DNA from: CAYSRC01 sp964433495
Lineage (GTDB): Bacteria; Bacillota; Clostridia; Oscillospirales; Ruminococcaceae
Direction of reading: 5' to 3'
NCBI GenBank assembly: GCA_964433495.1
Contig: CAYSRC010000005.1
Coordinates: 3,227-67,226, forward strand
Length of the DNA: 64,000 nucleotides
Shown here: in pieces, positions 6,390 to 15,288 of the stretch
Layout: every line of letters begins with the position of its first letter
How positions within the stretch are numbered: position 1 is the stretch's first letter
Notes under the pieces: generated by a model
Database searches by the model: none
Told to the model about the DNA's origin: nothing
The model's input: the letters and a program-made list of their open reading frames with translations, nothing else
Made by a program: the position numbers and the translations under genes

Positions 6390-7354
6390 ATATTTGGGGC
6401 AGGGGTGTCGCGCCCCGCCGTGTTAATCATTATATACCACCGCTTCCGCGCAAGTCAATCACACGGCGGGGAAACTGCATAAGCGGCGTTGAAACAATTG
6501 CCGTTATGAAGCAGCCGTTGATTGCAGCGCAAAGCATGATCTTTGGTCAAAAACAAAAGCCTCGCTTACCGCTCGGAGCATCGAGCGATCGCTCCCCCTA
6601 AGCTTGACCGTTCGGCAGGTTCACATACTCCCGTGAATTCTGCCGCATGTCCGCACCTTTAACATGCGGCCCCCCTACGGGAATATGCAGGGCGTGCCGC
6701 GCGGAGCGGTCAAACGGCAGCGGAACGGACATTTGACATTCGGCGCGATGTTATGCGCCTCTCGAGCTGTTGTTCCGATTAAGCTCGCCCGCGCAACTGC
6801 GCCCCGTGAGAGTATGCGTAGTGTGTGCAAGGGAAGGCGGCAGCATAGCTGACGGAGGGGTTGTTTGGGCACAGCACTATCGCTTGAAAAGACTTTTTGC
6901 TGCAACCTCAGCTCGCTGCCGACAATCCCCCGTCACGGCTTCGCCGCGGCAGACCCTGCATACTCCCGCAGGGTCTGCCGAACGCCGTTCCGATTGCATT
7001 CGGCCCTTCCTTTCACAAAGGAAGGCTTTTGGCCCGCAGCAGAGCTTTCATTCACTTTTCGTCTGAGTGGCGGCGTTTTCTGAATTCCGATTCTCACAGA
7101 TGAGTCTCTCTTAAGGCTCCCTTGTGTAAAGGAAGCCTTAAGGTCAAGGGCACAATCCCTCAATCCGCTGTGCCGACACGGCTCGCATAATCCCGCGAGT
7201 TGGCCGCATGGACGAGCTTAAGCTTAACAGGGACGATAGCTCGGCCGTTCGGTAAGGGAGCCCAAGGTCAAGGTATCAAGGGCGGTGCTCATTCACAGTA
7301 TTTCTCGGAGCAACGAGTCCCAAGAGCAAGGGACAAAGGTCGACAATCCCCCGT
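6390..7354. repeat. Intergenic field of dispersed repeats, no gene
   Basis: No credible gene is present beyond the tRNA promoter. Bases 6642-6670 form a hairpin (GCCGCATGT ... ACATGCGGC). The block 6642-6730 has a direct relative at 63156-63240. The block 6695-6781 matches 34378-34463 in inverted orientation, and 7175-7236 matches 18083-18138 in inverted orientation. Phrases such as 'gctgacggaggggttgttt' recur across the window. These look like mosaic, non-coding repeat units typical of intergenic regions in gut Clostridia. Confidence 0.7.
6429..6458 (-). promoter_or_regulatory. Promoter of tRNA-Leu
   Basis: On the minus strand TTGACT (6453-6458) and TATAAT (6429-6434) are separated by 18 bases, about 40 bases upstream of the tRNA 5' end. 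Both hexamers are close to the sigma-A consensus. Confidence 0.75.
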
Positions 7355-7926
7355 TCACTGTGCAGACTGCCCCAAAAGCGCGCCGTCGATGCTCACCTGC
7401 CCGCTCAGCCGCAGCACGAGCCGCCTGTTCTGCCCGTCGGTGTCGCTCACCCAAACGGCGGGCACGCCCTCCGGGTTGTCACTGGGGAGCGGATCAGTGC
7501 CCGCAGGGTCGTACCAGCTTATGCCCGATATCCAAACGAGCAGGTCGTCATGCGCAAGAATGTTGTTGTCGCCGAGCATCGGGAAAAACGCCGTACAGCT
7601 CTCGTCGCTGTGAGAGCAGCCCTCGACGGTGCACAACGGCGCGTCCACCCCTTCGGCGGCGTCTATAAAATATGCCACCCGGCCGCAAGCGCCGTCCCTC
7701 GGGTTTTTCAGCGAATAAGCTCCCCGACTGTTGCAGCTGTAGCGGTCTGTCCCTATGGCGTACAGTACAACGGGGCACCGTTCGTCCGCCCCGGCCTCAG
7801 AGCCGCCGTTCGGCCCTTGAACCTCGGGACGAGAGTCTCCCTGCCCCTCCCCCGTTGTGCAATCCCCGAGCACCCACAGAGAACGATTGCAAGAAGTAAA
7901 ATAATAATTACAGTTTTGCATTTCAT
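7355..7926 (-). pseudogene. Frameshifted lipoprotein (resembles DUF5050-type surface proteins)
   Basis: From the ATG at 7926 (AGAGG upstream) the frame reads a signal peptide with lipobox, MKCKTVIIILLLAIVLCGCSG, then is lost. The remainder continues in the -1 frame (GEGQGDSRPEVQG onwards) to a stop at 7355. A single missing base in the G-rich stretch near 7850-7870 would rejoin them. The body contains CTVEGCSHSDESCTAFF, a pattern I associate with Clostridial lipoproteins of the DUF5050/Kelch-like type, and ISWYDPAG. At about 190 codons it is also shorter than those relatives. It may be a decaying gene or a sequencing error in a homopolymer. Confidence 0.6.
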
Positions 7927-8082
7927 ATGCCGAACCTCTTTCCCTAAAATTTTCCGCTGACCTTGACCTTTAAGGGCCGCCCGTACGACGAAAGCTTGAC
8001 CCGTCAGTCTTTCGTATAAATTCTACTGCTTCTCTGTGTCCGAGTTTTGTCCGCGGGCGGCGGCGCGTTCATAAACAACAGG

Positions 8083-8112
8083 TTGATTCGCACCGCGTCT
8101 TTAGAGTATAAT
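8083..8112 (+). promoter_or_regulatory. Promoter of the rhomboid-like gene
   Basis: TTGATT (8083-8088) and TATAAT (8107-8112) are spaced by 18 bases, about 45 bases before the start codon. Confidence 0.75.
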
Positions 8113-8156
8113 TTAGAGTAATCTATCAACGAGTGAAATGCAAAGGAGTGTTTGCG

Positions 8157-8822
8157 TTGAATTTTCTCAACAGGCTCGAGCGCAGGCTCGGCGGGGTGTG
8201 CATCCGCAACCTCATGCTTGTGATCATCGTCGGCCAGTTCGCGGTCTATGCGGCCGAGCTGCTGTTTCCCGCCTATAACGTGCTGAGCTATCTGTACCTC
8301 AGCCGCGAGCTCGTGCTGCGCGGCCAGGTCTGGCGGCTGCTGACCTTTGTGTTCATCCCGCCCGAGCAGAGCGTCCTGCTCATCGTGATCGTGCTGTACA
8401 TGTACTATATGATAGGCGGCGCGCTCGAAAACGAGTGGGGCTCGTTCAAGTTCAACGTCTTTTATCTCATCGGCGTCGTCGGCATATGGATAAGCGCGCT
8501 TATCACGGGCTCGGGAAGCAACACCTATCTCAACCTCTCGCTGTTTTTTGCCTTCGCGATCCTCTATCCGAACTATGAGTTCTTTCTGTTCTTCCTCATC
8601 CCCGTCAAGGCAAAGTGGCTCGCCGCGGCGGACGGGGTGCTGTTCGCGGTCTCGTTCGTCCTGTGCGGCTCGTGGGCCGAGCGCGCGTCCATCCTGTTCT
8701 CGCTGCTCAACGTCATCCTCTTCTTCGGGCCGACCTTTATAAAGTATATAAAACAGCAGCAGTCCTACCGCAAAACGCGCGAAAACTTCAGGCGGCAGAT
8801 GCGCGAGTGGGACGACAGATGA
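8157..8822 (+). CDS. Rhomboid-family membrane protein lacking the catalytic motif
   Basis: A 221-residue protein from a TTG with AAAGGAG 8 bases upstream (8142-8148). At least five hydrophobic segments are seen (for example LMLVIIVGQFAVYAAELL, VLLIVIVLYMYYMI). The loop GGALENEWGSFKFNVFYLIGV matches the conserved L1-type region of rhomboids, and FFLIPVKAKWLA matches the segment after the serine helix. Where the proteolytic GxSG should be, the sequence reads NTYLNLSLFF, so the serine motif is missing. It is therefore probably an inactive rhomboid with a chaperone or scaffold role. The tail is basic and cytoplasmic. The wall hydrolase gene follows after 40 bases. Confidence 0.75.
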   Translation: MNFLNRLERRLGGVCIRNLMLVIIVGQFAVYAAELLFPAYNVLSYLYLSRELVLRGQVWRLLTFVFIPPEQSVLLIVIVLYMYYMIGGALENEWGSFKFNVFYLIGVVGIWISALITGSGSNTYLNLSLFFAFAILYPNYEFFLFFLIPVKAKWLAAADGVLFAVSFVLCGSWAERASILFSLLNVILFFGPTFIKYIKQQQSYRKTRENFRRQMREWDDR

Positions 8823-8862
8823 CCCCCGGCTGCCGCGTCCGTTTTCGGAAAGGAGCGCAACG

Positions 8863-10737
8863 ATGAACAAGACCCTCTGCTGCCTTTTGGCGGCGCTCAC
8901 CCTCGGGGCCCCGGCGCTCGAAACCGGCGTCTCCCCCGAGCGCGCGCCCTCGCTCGACCCGCCGCCCCTGTTTTCCTACGCAGACGAGGGGCTTGAGGTC
9001 AGGCCGCTGTCGCCCGACGGCACGGTGCCTATCGGCAGCTATCTCGAGTTCGAGGCGAGCCGCGGCGGCGAGGTTTTGTCCTACATGGACGTCAGCTATG
9101 AGATCGTCGACGGGCTCGACTGCGCGGCGATTTACTACAACGGCAATCTGCTCGGGCTCGGCGAGGGCGGCGTCACCGTCAGGGCGTGGCTCGACGACGA
9201 CCCGTCGGTCTTCGGCTTCGGCACGGCGCAGGTCGTGCGGCCCCCCTACAAAAACCGCTACATGCGCGAAAACGAGCTGCTGTCGGTCGACTGCTTCGAG
9301 GAGGCCGACCCCGGGTTTGAAGCCGCCCTCGCCGGCTTTCCCGACAGCTATAAGCCCTATCTGCGCGCGCTGCACCTCTCGCACCCGTCCTGGGTCTTTG
9401 TTCCGTTCGAGACGGGCCTTCGCTTTGACGAGGCGGTGGCCGCAGAGAGCACCGGCGACCGAAACGTGACGCTGCTCGCCAACGTCGCCGACATCTTCAA
9501 GAGCCGCGACGAGGGCGACTTTGACCGCGAGAGCGGAACCTACATCCTAAAGGACACGGGCTGGGTCGAGACGAACAAAATCGCCGTCTCCTTTTTTATG
9601 GACCCGCGCAACTATCTCGACGAGCGCGCGGTGTTTCAGTTCGAGCTGCTGACCTTTGACCCCGCCTTTCACACGCGGGACGGCGTCGAGGGCATCTTGG
9701 CGGGGTCATTTATGTCGGGCGCCCGCGCCGACTATCTCGACGCGGACGGCAACACCGTTGCATGCGACAAAACCTACGCCGAGATCATCATGCAGGCGGC
9801 GCAGCAGACGGGCGTCAATCCCTACTATCTCGCGGCCAAGATCCGCGGCGAGATAGGCTCCGCGTCGCCCAGCCGCAGTGCAAACGGCCTGTGCCCCGGC
9901 TACGAGGGCTACTACAACTTTTACAACATCGGCGCGACCGACGGCGAGGGCAACATCGAGCGCGCGCTCGACTGGGCGTCGTCGGGGACAAGCTACGGCA
10001 AGCCGTGGACCTCGCCCGAGCGCGCGATCATCGGCGGCGCGATGTTTTTGGCCGAGAGCTATGTCGGCACAGGGCAGTTCACGGGCTATCTTCAAAAGTT
10101 CAACGTCAACCCCGACTCGGAGTATGAGCTGTACCATCACCAATACATGACCAACGTCTCGGGCGCGGTGTCCCAGGCGATGAGCACCTATTCGGGCTAC
10201 GCCGAGCTTGGCCTGCTCGACTCGCCCGTCGTCTTTTCCATCCCCGTCTATCTCGACATGCCCGAGCCCTACTATCAGACGGGAGGCGCGGCGTTCCCGC
10301 CCTCGCTCGCCGCCGTCGACGAACGCTGTGTCCTGCGCACGGGCCCCGCGGCGTTCTATCCATCCGTCGGCGAGCCGCTGCCGAAGGGCACGGTGGTGCG
10401 GGTGGTATCCTCCTGCCTGTCGTCCTACGACCTCTACCACAGCTTTCTGTTCTACCCGTTCTGGTACAAGGTCGAGTGTGAGACGGACGGCGGGACGCTC
10501 ACGGGCTATCTGTGCGCCGAGTTCGTCGAGCTGTCGACCCTTGCGCTGCGGCAGGGCGCGTCCCTCGCGCTGCCCGTGCGCTTCGACTATGACAGCATCC
10601 GATACATAAGCGACAACACCGACGTCGCCGAGGTCTCGCCGAACGGCGAGGTCACGGGGCTCTCGGCGGGCAGAGCGCGTATCACCGCGTACACCTCGGG
10701 CGGCGCGTTCGCGAGCTACACCGTGACGGTGTATTAA
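8863..10737 (+). CDS. Secreted endo-beta-N-acetylglucosaminidase (GH73/LytD type)
   Basis: A 624-residue exported wall hydrolase. The N-terminus (MNKTLCCLLAALTLG) is a signal peptide. A beta-rich, Big-like region spans about 45-130. The glucosaminidase domain lies around 295-450, with YAEIIMQAAQQTGVNPYYLAAKI leading to RGEIGS, whose Glu near residue 329 is the likely catalytic acid, and later YNFYNIGA and GGAMFLAESYV. An SH3-like segment follows at about 480-550 (LRTGPAAFYPSVG, GYLCAEFVEL). A C-terminal Big_2-like domain (SDNTDVAEVSPNGEVTGLSAG) ends the protein. It hydrolyses peptidoglycan glycan strands during growth or separation. The AAAGGAG site is well placed. GGCCGCC/GGCGGCC after the stop may form a weak hairpin. 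Confidence 0.88.
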   Translation: MNKTLCCLLAALTLGAPALETGVSPERAPSLDPPPLFSYADEGLEVRPLSPDGTVPIGSYLEFEASRGGEVLSYMDVSYEIVDGLDCAAIYYNGNLLGLGEGGVTVRAWLDDDPSVFGFGTAQVVRPPYKNRYMRENELLSVDCFEEADPGFEAALAGFPDSYKPYLRALHLSHPSWVFVPFETGLRFDEAVAAESTGDRNVTLLANVADIFKSRDEGDFDRESGTYILKDTGWVETNKIAVSFFMDPRNYLDERAVFQFELLTFDPAFHTRDGVEGILAGSFMSGARADYLDADGNTVACDKTYAEIIMQAAQQTGVNPYYLAAKIRGEIGSASPSRSANGLCPGYEGYYNFYNIGATDGEGNIERALDWASSGTSYGKPWTSPERAIIGGAMFLAESYVGTGQFTGYLQKFNVNPDSEYELYHHQYMTNVSGAVSQAMSTYSGYAELGLLDSPVVFSIPVYLDMPEPYYQTGGAAFPPSLAAVDERCVLRTGPAAFYPSVGEPLPKGTVVRVVSSCLSSYDLYHSFLFYPFWYKVECETDGGTLTGYLCAEFVELSTLALRQGASLALPVRFDYDSIRYISDNTDVAEVSPNGEVTGLSAGRARITAYTSGGAFASYTVTVY

Positions 10738-10841
10738 GGCCGCCCGCGCAGGCGGCCCGACGGGTGCAGATAACCCCCCTTAAACAAACAAAGCATTGAG
10801 CGCTCAAAGAACAAAAACCGCAAAAACAGGAGAAACAGGCT

Positions 10842-12356
10842 ATGGTCGTACTCTCGGCACAGGGTCAGCGCGAGGCCGAACGGCGCGCAGTTGAAGCGGG
10901 CGTGAGCCTCAAAGAGCTCATGCAGCGGGCGGGGGCCGCCCTTTTTGAGGCGGTAGCGCGCGAGCGCGAGGTCGAGGGCGCGCAGGCCGTCGTGCTGTGC
11001 GGCAAGGGCGGCAACGGCGGCGACGGCTTTGTGTGCGCAAGGCTCTTAAAGCGGGCGGGCGCGCAGGTGACGGCGGTGCTGTGCTGCGGCGAGCCCGCAA
11101 GCGAGCCCGCGGGCGAGATGTTCGGGCTCGCCCGGCAGGACGGCGTGCGGTTTGTCGACCTCAAGGCCGACCCCGACGGCGCGCACCGCGCGGCGGCGGA
11201 CGCCGACATCGCGGTGGACGCGGTGTTCGGCATCGGCTTCAGGGGCTCGCTGCCCGACGATGTCGCACGCCTGTTTATGCGGGCAAACGCCAACATCCAC
11301 GCGCTGCGCGCCGCGGCGGACATGCCGAGCGGCGTCAGCTCGGATACGGGGGACGCGGACGAGCGCGCGTTTAAGGCCCACTTCACCGTCACCTTCATCG
11401 CGGTGAAGCCCGCCCAGCTCTTCAAAAGCCTGTGGCGGTACTGCGGCAGGGTCACCCTCGCCGACGTCGGCCTGCCCGACGGGACGGCGGAGGGCGTCAA
11501 CAGCGGTGTCCTTCTGCTCGACAAAAGCGCAGCGCGCGTGCCCGTCCGGGACGCGTGCGGCCACAAGGGCAGCTTCGGGCGGCTCGCGTGCGTGGTGGGC
11601 AGCGAGACCTACAGGGGCGCGGGCGTCCTCGCGGTCGGCGGCGCGCTGCGCGCGGGCGCGGGCTTTGTCTACGCCCTCAGCACCGAGAGCGTACTCGCCG
11701 CGCTCGCCGTGAAAAGCCCCGAGGCAATCCTGATAGACCGGCGAAACAACACGGACGACGCCCTCAGGGCGCTCGAGCGCGCCGACGCCTGCCTTGTCGG
11801 CTGCGGCCTCGGGCGCGGCGAGGACGCCGAGCGCGCGGTGAGGACGGCCCTCGGCGTCTGCCGCGGGGTCGCGGTCGTCGACGCGGACGGTCTCGGCATC
11901 CTCGCGGACAACCCGCGTCTTTTTGAGCTGCTGAACAACCGCCCGGCGATCCTCACCCCGCACGTCGGCGAGTTTTCGCGCCTTTGCGGGCTCTCCGTCG
12001 ACACCGTCCTCAAGGACAGGATAGGCTGCGCGCGCGCCTTTGCGTCCGAGCGCGGGGTGACCCTGGTGCTCAAAAGCGACAACACCGTCGTCGCCGAGCC
12101 GGGCGGCAGGGTGTTTGTCAACACCGTCGGCAACGCGGGCCTTGCCAAGGCGGGCAGCGGCGACCTGCTCGCCGGGGTCGTCTCATCCCTTGCGGCCATG
12201 CACCTTTCCCCGCGCGACGCCGCGTGTGCGGGTGTGTTCGCCCATTCGCGCGCGGCGGATCTTGCGAGCGAGGGCAAAAGCCTGCACAGCCTTACGGCAA
12301 GCGAGGTGACGGACTTTATCGGGCGGGCGCTCGCCGAGCTTGAGGGCAGGGGCTGA
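10842..12356 (+). CDS. nnr: Bifunctional NAD(P)HX epimerase/dehydratase
   Basis: A 504-residue two-domain metabolite-repair enzyme. The N-terminal epimerase (YjeF_N, about 1-210) shows VVLCGKGGNGGDGFVCARLL and VDAVFGIGFRG and equilibrates R and S forms of hydrated NAD(P)H. The C-terminal ADP-dependent dehydratase (about 225-500) shows GCGLGRGEDAE, ILTPHVGEFSRL and NTVGNAGLAKAGSGDLLAG, the nucleotide-binding kinase-like signature. Together they regenerate NAD(P)H from its damaged form. CAGGAG precedes the ATG by about 9 bases. In many Firmicutes this gene neighbours acpS and alr; here acpS lies about 8 kb away on the other strand. Confidence 0.93.
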   Translation: MVVLSAQGQREAERRAVEAGVSLKELMQRAGAALFEAVAREREVEGAQAVVLCGKGGNGGDGFVCARLLKRAGAQVTAVLCCGEPASEPAGEMFGLARQDGVRFVDLKADPDGAHRAAADADIAVDAVFGIGFRGSLPDDVARLFMRANANIHALRAAADMPSGVSSDTGDADERAFKAHFTVTFIAVKPAQLFKSLWRYCGRVTLADVGLPDGTAEGVNSGVLLLDKSAARVPVRDACGHKGSFGRLACVVGSETYRGAGVLAVGGALRAGAGFVYALSTESVLAALAVKSPEAILIDRRNNTDDALRALERADACLVGCGLGRGEDAERAVRTALGVCRGVAVVDADGLGILADNPRLFELLNNRPAILTPHVGEFSRLCGLSVDTVLKDRIGCARAFASERGVTLVLKSDNTVVAEPGGRVFVNTVGNAGLAKAGSGDLLAGVVSSLAAMHLSPRDAACAGVFAHSRAADLASEGKSLHSLTASEVTDFIGRALAELEGRG

Positions 12357-12401
12357 AGCCTGCGCGCCGCCCTCCCGCAGCGGGAGACAGGGGGAAAAGC
12401 C

Positions 12402-12812
12402 ATGACGATCGAGAAAACCGAGCGCGACAGGGCTCTCGAAGACCTCGTCGACGGCGAGCTCGCGCGGTATGAGAAAAAGTGCGGCGTCGCCTCTAACTAC
12501 GCGCGCTTTGCCTTCGCCGCCCGCGAGGGCGGCGAGATAATCGGCGCGGCGACGGGCTTCACCTGCTATGCCGAGGTGTATGTCGACGAGCTCGTCGTGC
12601 ACGAGGGACGCCGCGGCGAGGGCGTGGGCCGCCTTCTCTTAAAGGCGGTCGAAGAGCACTTTTCGGGGCAGGGCTTCGACAACATAAACCTCTGCACTAA
12701 CGGGTTTCAGGCTCCGCGCTTTTATGAAAAGTGCGGCTTTTCGCTCGAGTTTGTGCGAAAAAACCGCGCAGAACCAAGGCTTGACAAGTACTTTTTTGTC
12801 AAATATTTCTGA
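12402..12812 (+). CDS. GNAT-family N-acetyltransferase
   Basis: A 136-residue single-domain GNAT protein. The acetyl-CoA loop is EGRRGEGVGRLLL (motif A, R/QxxGxG/A), preceded by the VYVDELVVH strand. The end carries the usual NGFQAPRFYEKCGFSLEFVR motif B. Family members move an acetyl group from acetyl-CoA to an amine of a small molecule or protein; the substrate is not predictable. It starts 45 bases after nnr and is likely in the same transcript. Confidence 0.88.
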   Translation: MTIEKTERDRALEDLVDGELARYEKKCGVASNYARFAFAAREGGEIIGAATGFTCYAEVYVDELVVHEGRRGEGVGRLLLKAVEEHFSGQGFDNINLCTNGFQAPRFYEKCGFSLEFVRKNRAEPRLDKYFFVKYF

Positions 12813-12981
12813 GCGGGCCCGTGCACCCCTCGGTGCGGCCCCTCAGGATTCGGGACCCGGGACCTCGGCCCTTATTTGAAACCGCGGGACATTTTGCCGT
12901 CGTCCCCCCGCAGCGCGGGGCGGCTTCCGCAAGGGGCGCGGCCTGCCGAAAAACCTAAAAAATACAAACGGAGGAAAACCC

Positions 12982-13935
12982 ATGTCAAAAAGGCCCTTTT
13001 TGATCGACTGCGACACCGGCACCGACGACGCCATCGCCATCATCTGCGCGCTCGGCACGCCCGAAATCGAGCTTCGGGCGATAACGACGGTGGCGGGCAA
13101 CGCCGACCTGTGCTTCACCGCGCCCAACACCCTCAACCTTGTGCGCTGTCTCGGGCACGACATCAAGGTCGCTAAGGGGGCGGCACAGCCCCTTCGCCGG
13201 GTGCTCAGCGAGGTCCGCGAAAAGGTCGACCGGGACGCGGGCGAGATAAACACCCACGGCGAGACGGGGCTCGGCACCCTCGTGCTGCCCGATGCGGGGG
13301 ATGATTTTTATGAAAAAAACGCCTGTGACACGATATACGAGCAGGCGCTCGCGTGCGGCGGCGAGCTCGAGATCGTGGCGGTCGGCCCGCTCACCAACAT
13401 CGCCGTTGCCATCCTCGCGCACCCCGAGCTCAAGCAGGGGCTGATAAAGCGGATAACCTTTATGGGCGGCGCGGCAAAGGGGGGCAACACCACCGCCGTC
13501 GCCGAGTTCAACATGCTGTGCGACCCCGAGGCCGCGCACCTCGTGCTGACAAGCGGCATCCCCTGCCGAATGGTCGGGCTCGACGTCACCGAAAGGGCCG
13601 AGGTTCCCGACGAGATGTGCGATGAGATCGAGAAAATCGGCACGAAAGAGGCGCAGGTCACCGCCGATATCCTGCGCTTTATGCAGGTGCGGCGGGACGA
13701 GCACGGTGAAGAGTCGACCCTTATGCACGACGCGCTCGCGCTGGCGGCCGCCGTGCACCCCGAAATCGTGCGCACAAAACGGCTGTTTGTGGACGCCGAA
13801 TGTCTCGGCACCTACACCTTCGGGCACACCTTCGTCGCCTTTGACAACCGCCTCGGCGAGTTTGAGCCCAACTGCGACGTCGCGCTCGAGCTCGACCTGC
13901 CCGCCTTTCTGCACTACATGCGCAGCTGCCTGTGA
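12982..13935 (+). CDS. Inosine-uridine preferring nucleoside hydrolase family
   Basis: A 317-residue nucleoside hydrolase. The N-terminal calcium site motif DCDTGTDDAIAI is intact. The central GPLTNIAVA, the MGGAAKGGN strand, EFNMLCDPEAA and DALALAAAVHPE segments follow the family. These enzymes split the N-glycosidic bond of ribonucleosides for salvage. A strong GGAGG lies 7 bases before the ATG. The last Asp/His region supports an active enzyme, but base preference cannot be read. It is preceded by a GC-rich hairpin region and followed by a possible terminator at 14073-14108. Confidence 0.92.
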   Translation: MSKRPFLIDCDTGTDDAIAIICALGTPEIELRAITTVAGNADLCFTAPNTLNLVRCLGHDIKVAKGAAQPLRRVLSEVREKVDRDAGEINTHGETGLGTLVLPDAGDDFYEKNACDTIYEQALACGGELEIVAVGPLTNIAVAILAHPELKQGLIKRITFMGGAAKGGNTTAVAEFNMLCDPEAAHLVLTSGIPCRMVGLDVTERAEVPDEMCDEIEKIGTKEAQVTADILRFMQVRRDEHGEESTLMHDALALAAAVHPEIVRTKRLFVDAECLGTYTFGHTFVAFDNRLGEFEPNCDVALELDLPAFLHYMRSCL

Positions 13936-14072
13936 GCACAAAGGGCCGTGCAGTGTCCCGCGCCCCGCAGGCGTTCAAGCTTTCTCCCCGCCGTTGCGCC
14001 CGTATAAGACGGGTGCTCGCTCCCGCGCCCTGCGGGCGACCGGCCCATTTAATCAAGTACGAATTTTCGACG

Positions 14073-14108
14073 CCCCCGACGGCATACGCTTAACGGGGGT
14101 GTTTTTTT
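14073..14108 (+). terminator. Hairpin plus T7 run directly before the next start codon
   Basis: CCCCCG (14073-14078) pairs with CGGGGG (14094-14099) around a 15-base loop; after GTG-like bases a run of seven T ends at 14108. It could end the nucleoside hydrolase transcript. The 3' arm also contains the only plausible ribosome site of the next gene, so the fold may also limit its translation. Confidence 0.4.
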
Positions 14109-14612
14109 ATGAAAAGACGGTTGTTGACGGCGACCCTCGCGCTCGCCGTGCTGCTGCTGCCGGGCTGCGGGCGGCAGAGCCCGCAGAGGGCGAGCCTTGC
14201 GCAGCCGTTTGTGCTGACGGGCGAGTGCACCCTGTGCGGGTGCGACTTTTCGATATCCTTTGTCTACCGCGGCGCGGACAGCTGCGAGCTTGCGTTTTTG
14301 GCCCCCGAGAGCGTCGTCGGCCTCAGGACAGAGCTCTCGGCGGACGGCGTGCACGAGAGCTATCTCGGCATCGAGCGGGAGCCCTCACAGGGAGCGCATC
14401 CCTTTATGAGACAGCTGTGCGACCTGTTTGACGCGGCGGCCCCGGGCGGCCCCGAGGTATCACAGGGAGGCGACGAAACGGTGCTGCGCTGCGGCGTGCA
14501 CGGCGAGATAACGCTCTTCTGCGGCACGCCGACGTCGCTGGTCCTCGCAGACGGCACCGTCGTCAAGGTCACCGGCTTCGAGCAGCTGTCCGAAGCCGCG
14601 GACGCGGGATGA
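14109..14612 (+). CDS. Small lipoprotein of unknown function
   Basis: A 167-residue protein with the signal MKRRLLTATLALAVLLLPGC, a clear lipobox (LPGC). The mature part has a CTLCGCDF cluster near residue 40 and looks beta-rich (FSISFVYRG, VLRCGVHGEITLFCG, LVLADGTVVKVTGF). The form resembles small secreted proteins of Clostridia that I cannot place in a family. The start codon abuts a T-run hairpin, and the only ribosome-site-like sequence is GGGGGTG in the hairpin arm. The gene stands alone on its strand segment. Confidence 0.7.
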   Translation: MKRRLLTATLALAVLLLPGCGRQSPQRASLAQPFVLTGECTLCGCDFSISFVYRGADSCELAFLAPESVVGLRTELSADGVHESYLGIEREPSQGAHPFMRQLCDLFDAAAPGGPEVSQGGDETVLRCGVHGEITLFCGTPTSLVLADGTVVKVTGFEQLSEAADAG

Positions 14613-14934
14613 CGCAGCACCGCCCCTTGAGCGGGCCGAAGCGCACGACGCCGCTATAAAGCGGATGTGTCGCGACAACCGCGCGGGCTTTTGACATTTT
14701 TGCGGGGGCGGTTCGGAACCTGTGCGGACTGCCCTTTTGTGCATTCTCCGTTTCCGTGCGTTTTTACACGGCAAAATCGCCCTGCGCCGCCGGGCAATAC
14801 CCAAGCGGACGCCGCAGGGATAAAAAATGTCGGCCGTGTTCGGCGCTTCGCCGTTTTTTGCGCGCGCTCTGTTTTAAATTGTTTATTGGTGGCAACAATA
14901 AACACATAAACAATTTTTAACGGAGTTGAACACC
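14613..14934 (+). promoter_or_regulatory. Leader region of mazF with terminator and nested inverted repeats
   Basis: No gene is seen here. A short hairpin with T6 (CGGCG-ctt-CGCCG, 14841-14859) is a likely terminator. An 11-bp inverted repeat (14876-14886 and 14906-14916, AAATTGTTTAT) encloses an 8-bp one (14881-14888 and 14896-14903, GTTTATTG/CAATAAAC), ending 18 bases before the mazF ATG. The arms are mutually exclusive and could be a toxin operator or an RNA switch. Confidence 0.55.
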
Positions 14935-15288
14935 ATGAATGTGAAAAGAGGAGAGGTTTTTTACGCAGATCTCAGCCCCGTGGTGGGCTCGGAGCAGGGC
15001 GGGGTCAGGCCGGTACTTATTGTTCAGAACGACGTGGGCAACCGATACAGCCCCACGGTGATTGCCGCCGCCATCACCTCGCGCAGCACCAAGACCAAGC
15101 TGCCGACCCACATCAAGCTCGGCGCGTGCAGCTGCGGGCTGCAAAAGGACAGCATCGTGCTGCTCGAGCAGGTGCGCACCCTCGACAAGACGCGGCTTCG
15201 CGAAAAGATGGGCGAGCTCGACGACAGCTCGATGCAGCGGGTGAACGAGGCGCTTTCGATAAGCTTCGGCCTGCGCTCGGGCGATTGA
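14935..15288 (+). CDS. mazF: MazF/EndoA-type mRNA interferase toxin
   Basis: A 117-residue PemK/MazF protein. It begins MNVKRGEVFYADLSPVVGSEQGG, with the family's RGEVxxADL and GSEQGGxRPVLIVQND features, followed by TVIAAAITS and a C-terminal LDKTRLREKMGEL. MazF toxins cut mRNA at short sequence motifs in the absence of antitoxin. I start at the ATG at 14935, with GGAG 9 bases upstream. No MazE-like antitoxin gene is visible upstream or downstream, unlike the usual two-gene arrangement. Nested inverted repeats lie just ahead of the gene. Confidence 0.9.
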   Translation: MNVKRGEVFYADLSPVVGSEQGGVRPVLIVQNDVGNRYSPTVIAAAITSRSTKTKLPTHIKLGACSCGLQKDSIVLLEQVRTLDKTRLREKMGELDDSSMQRVNEALSISFGLRSGD

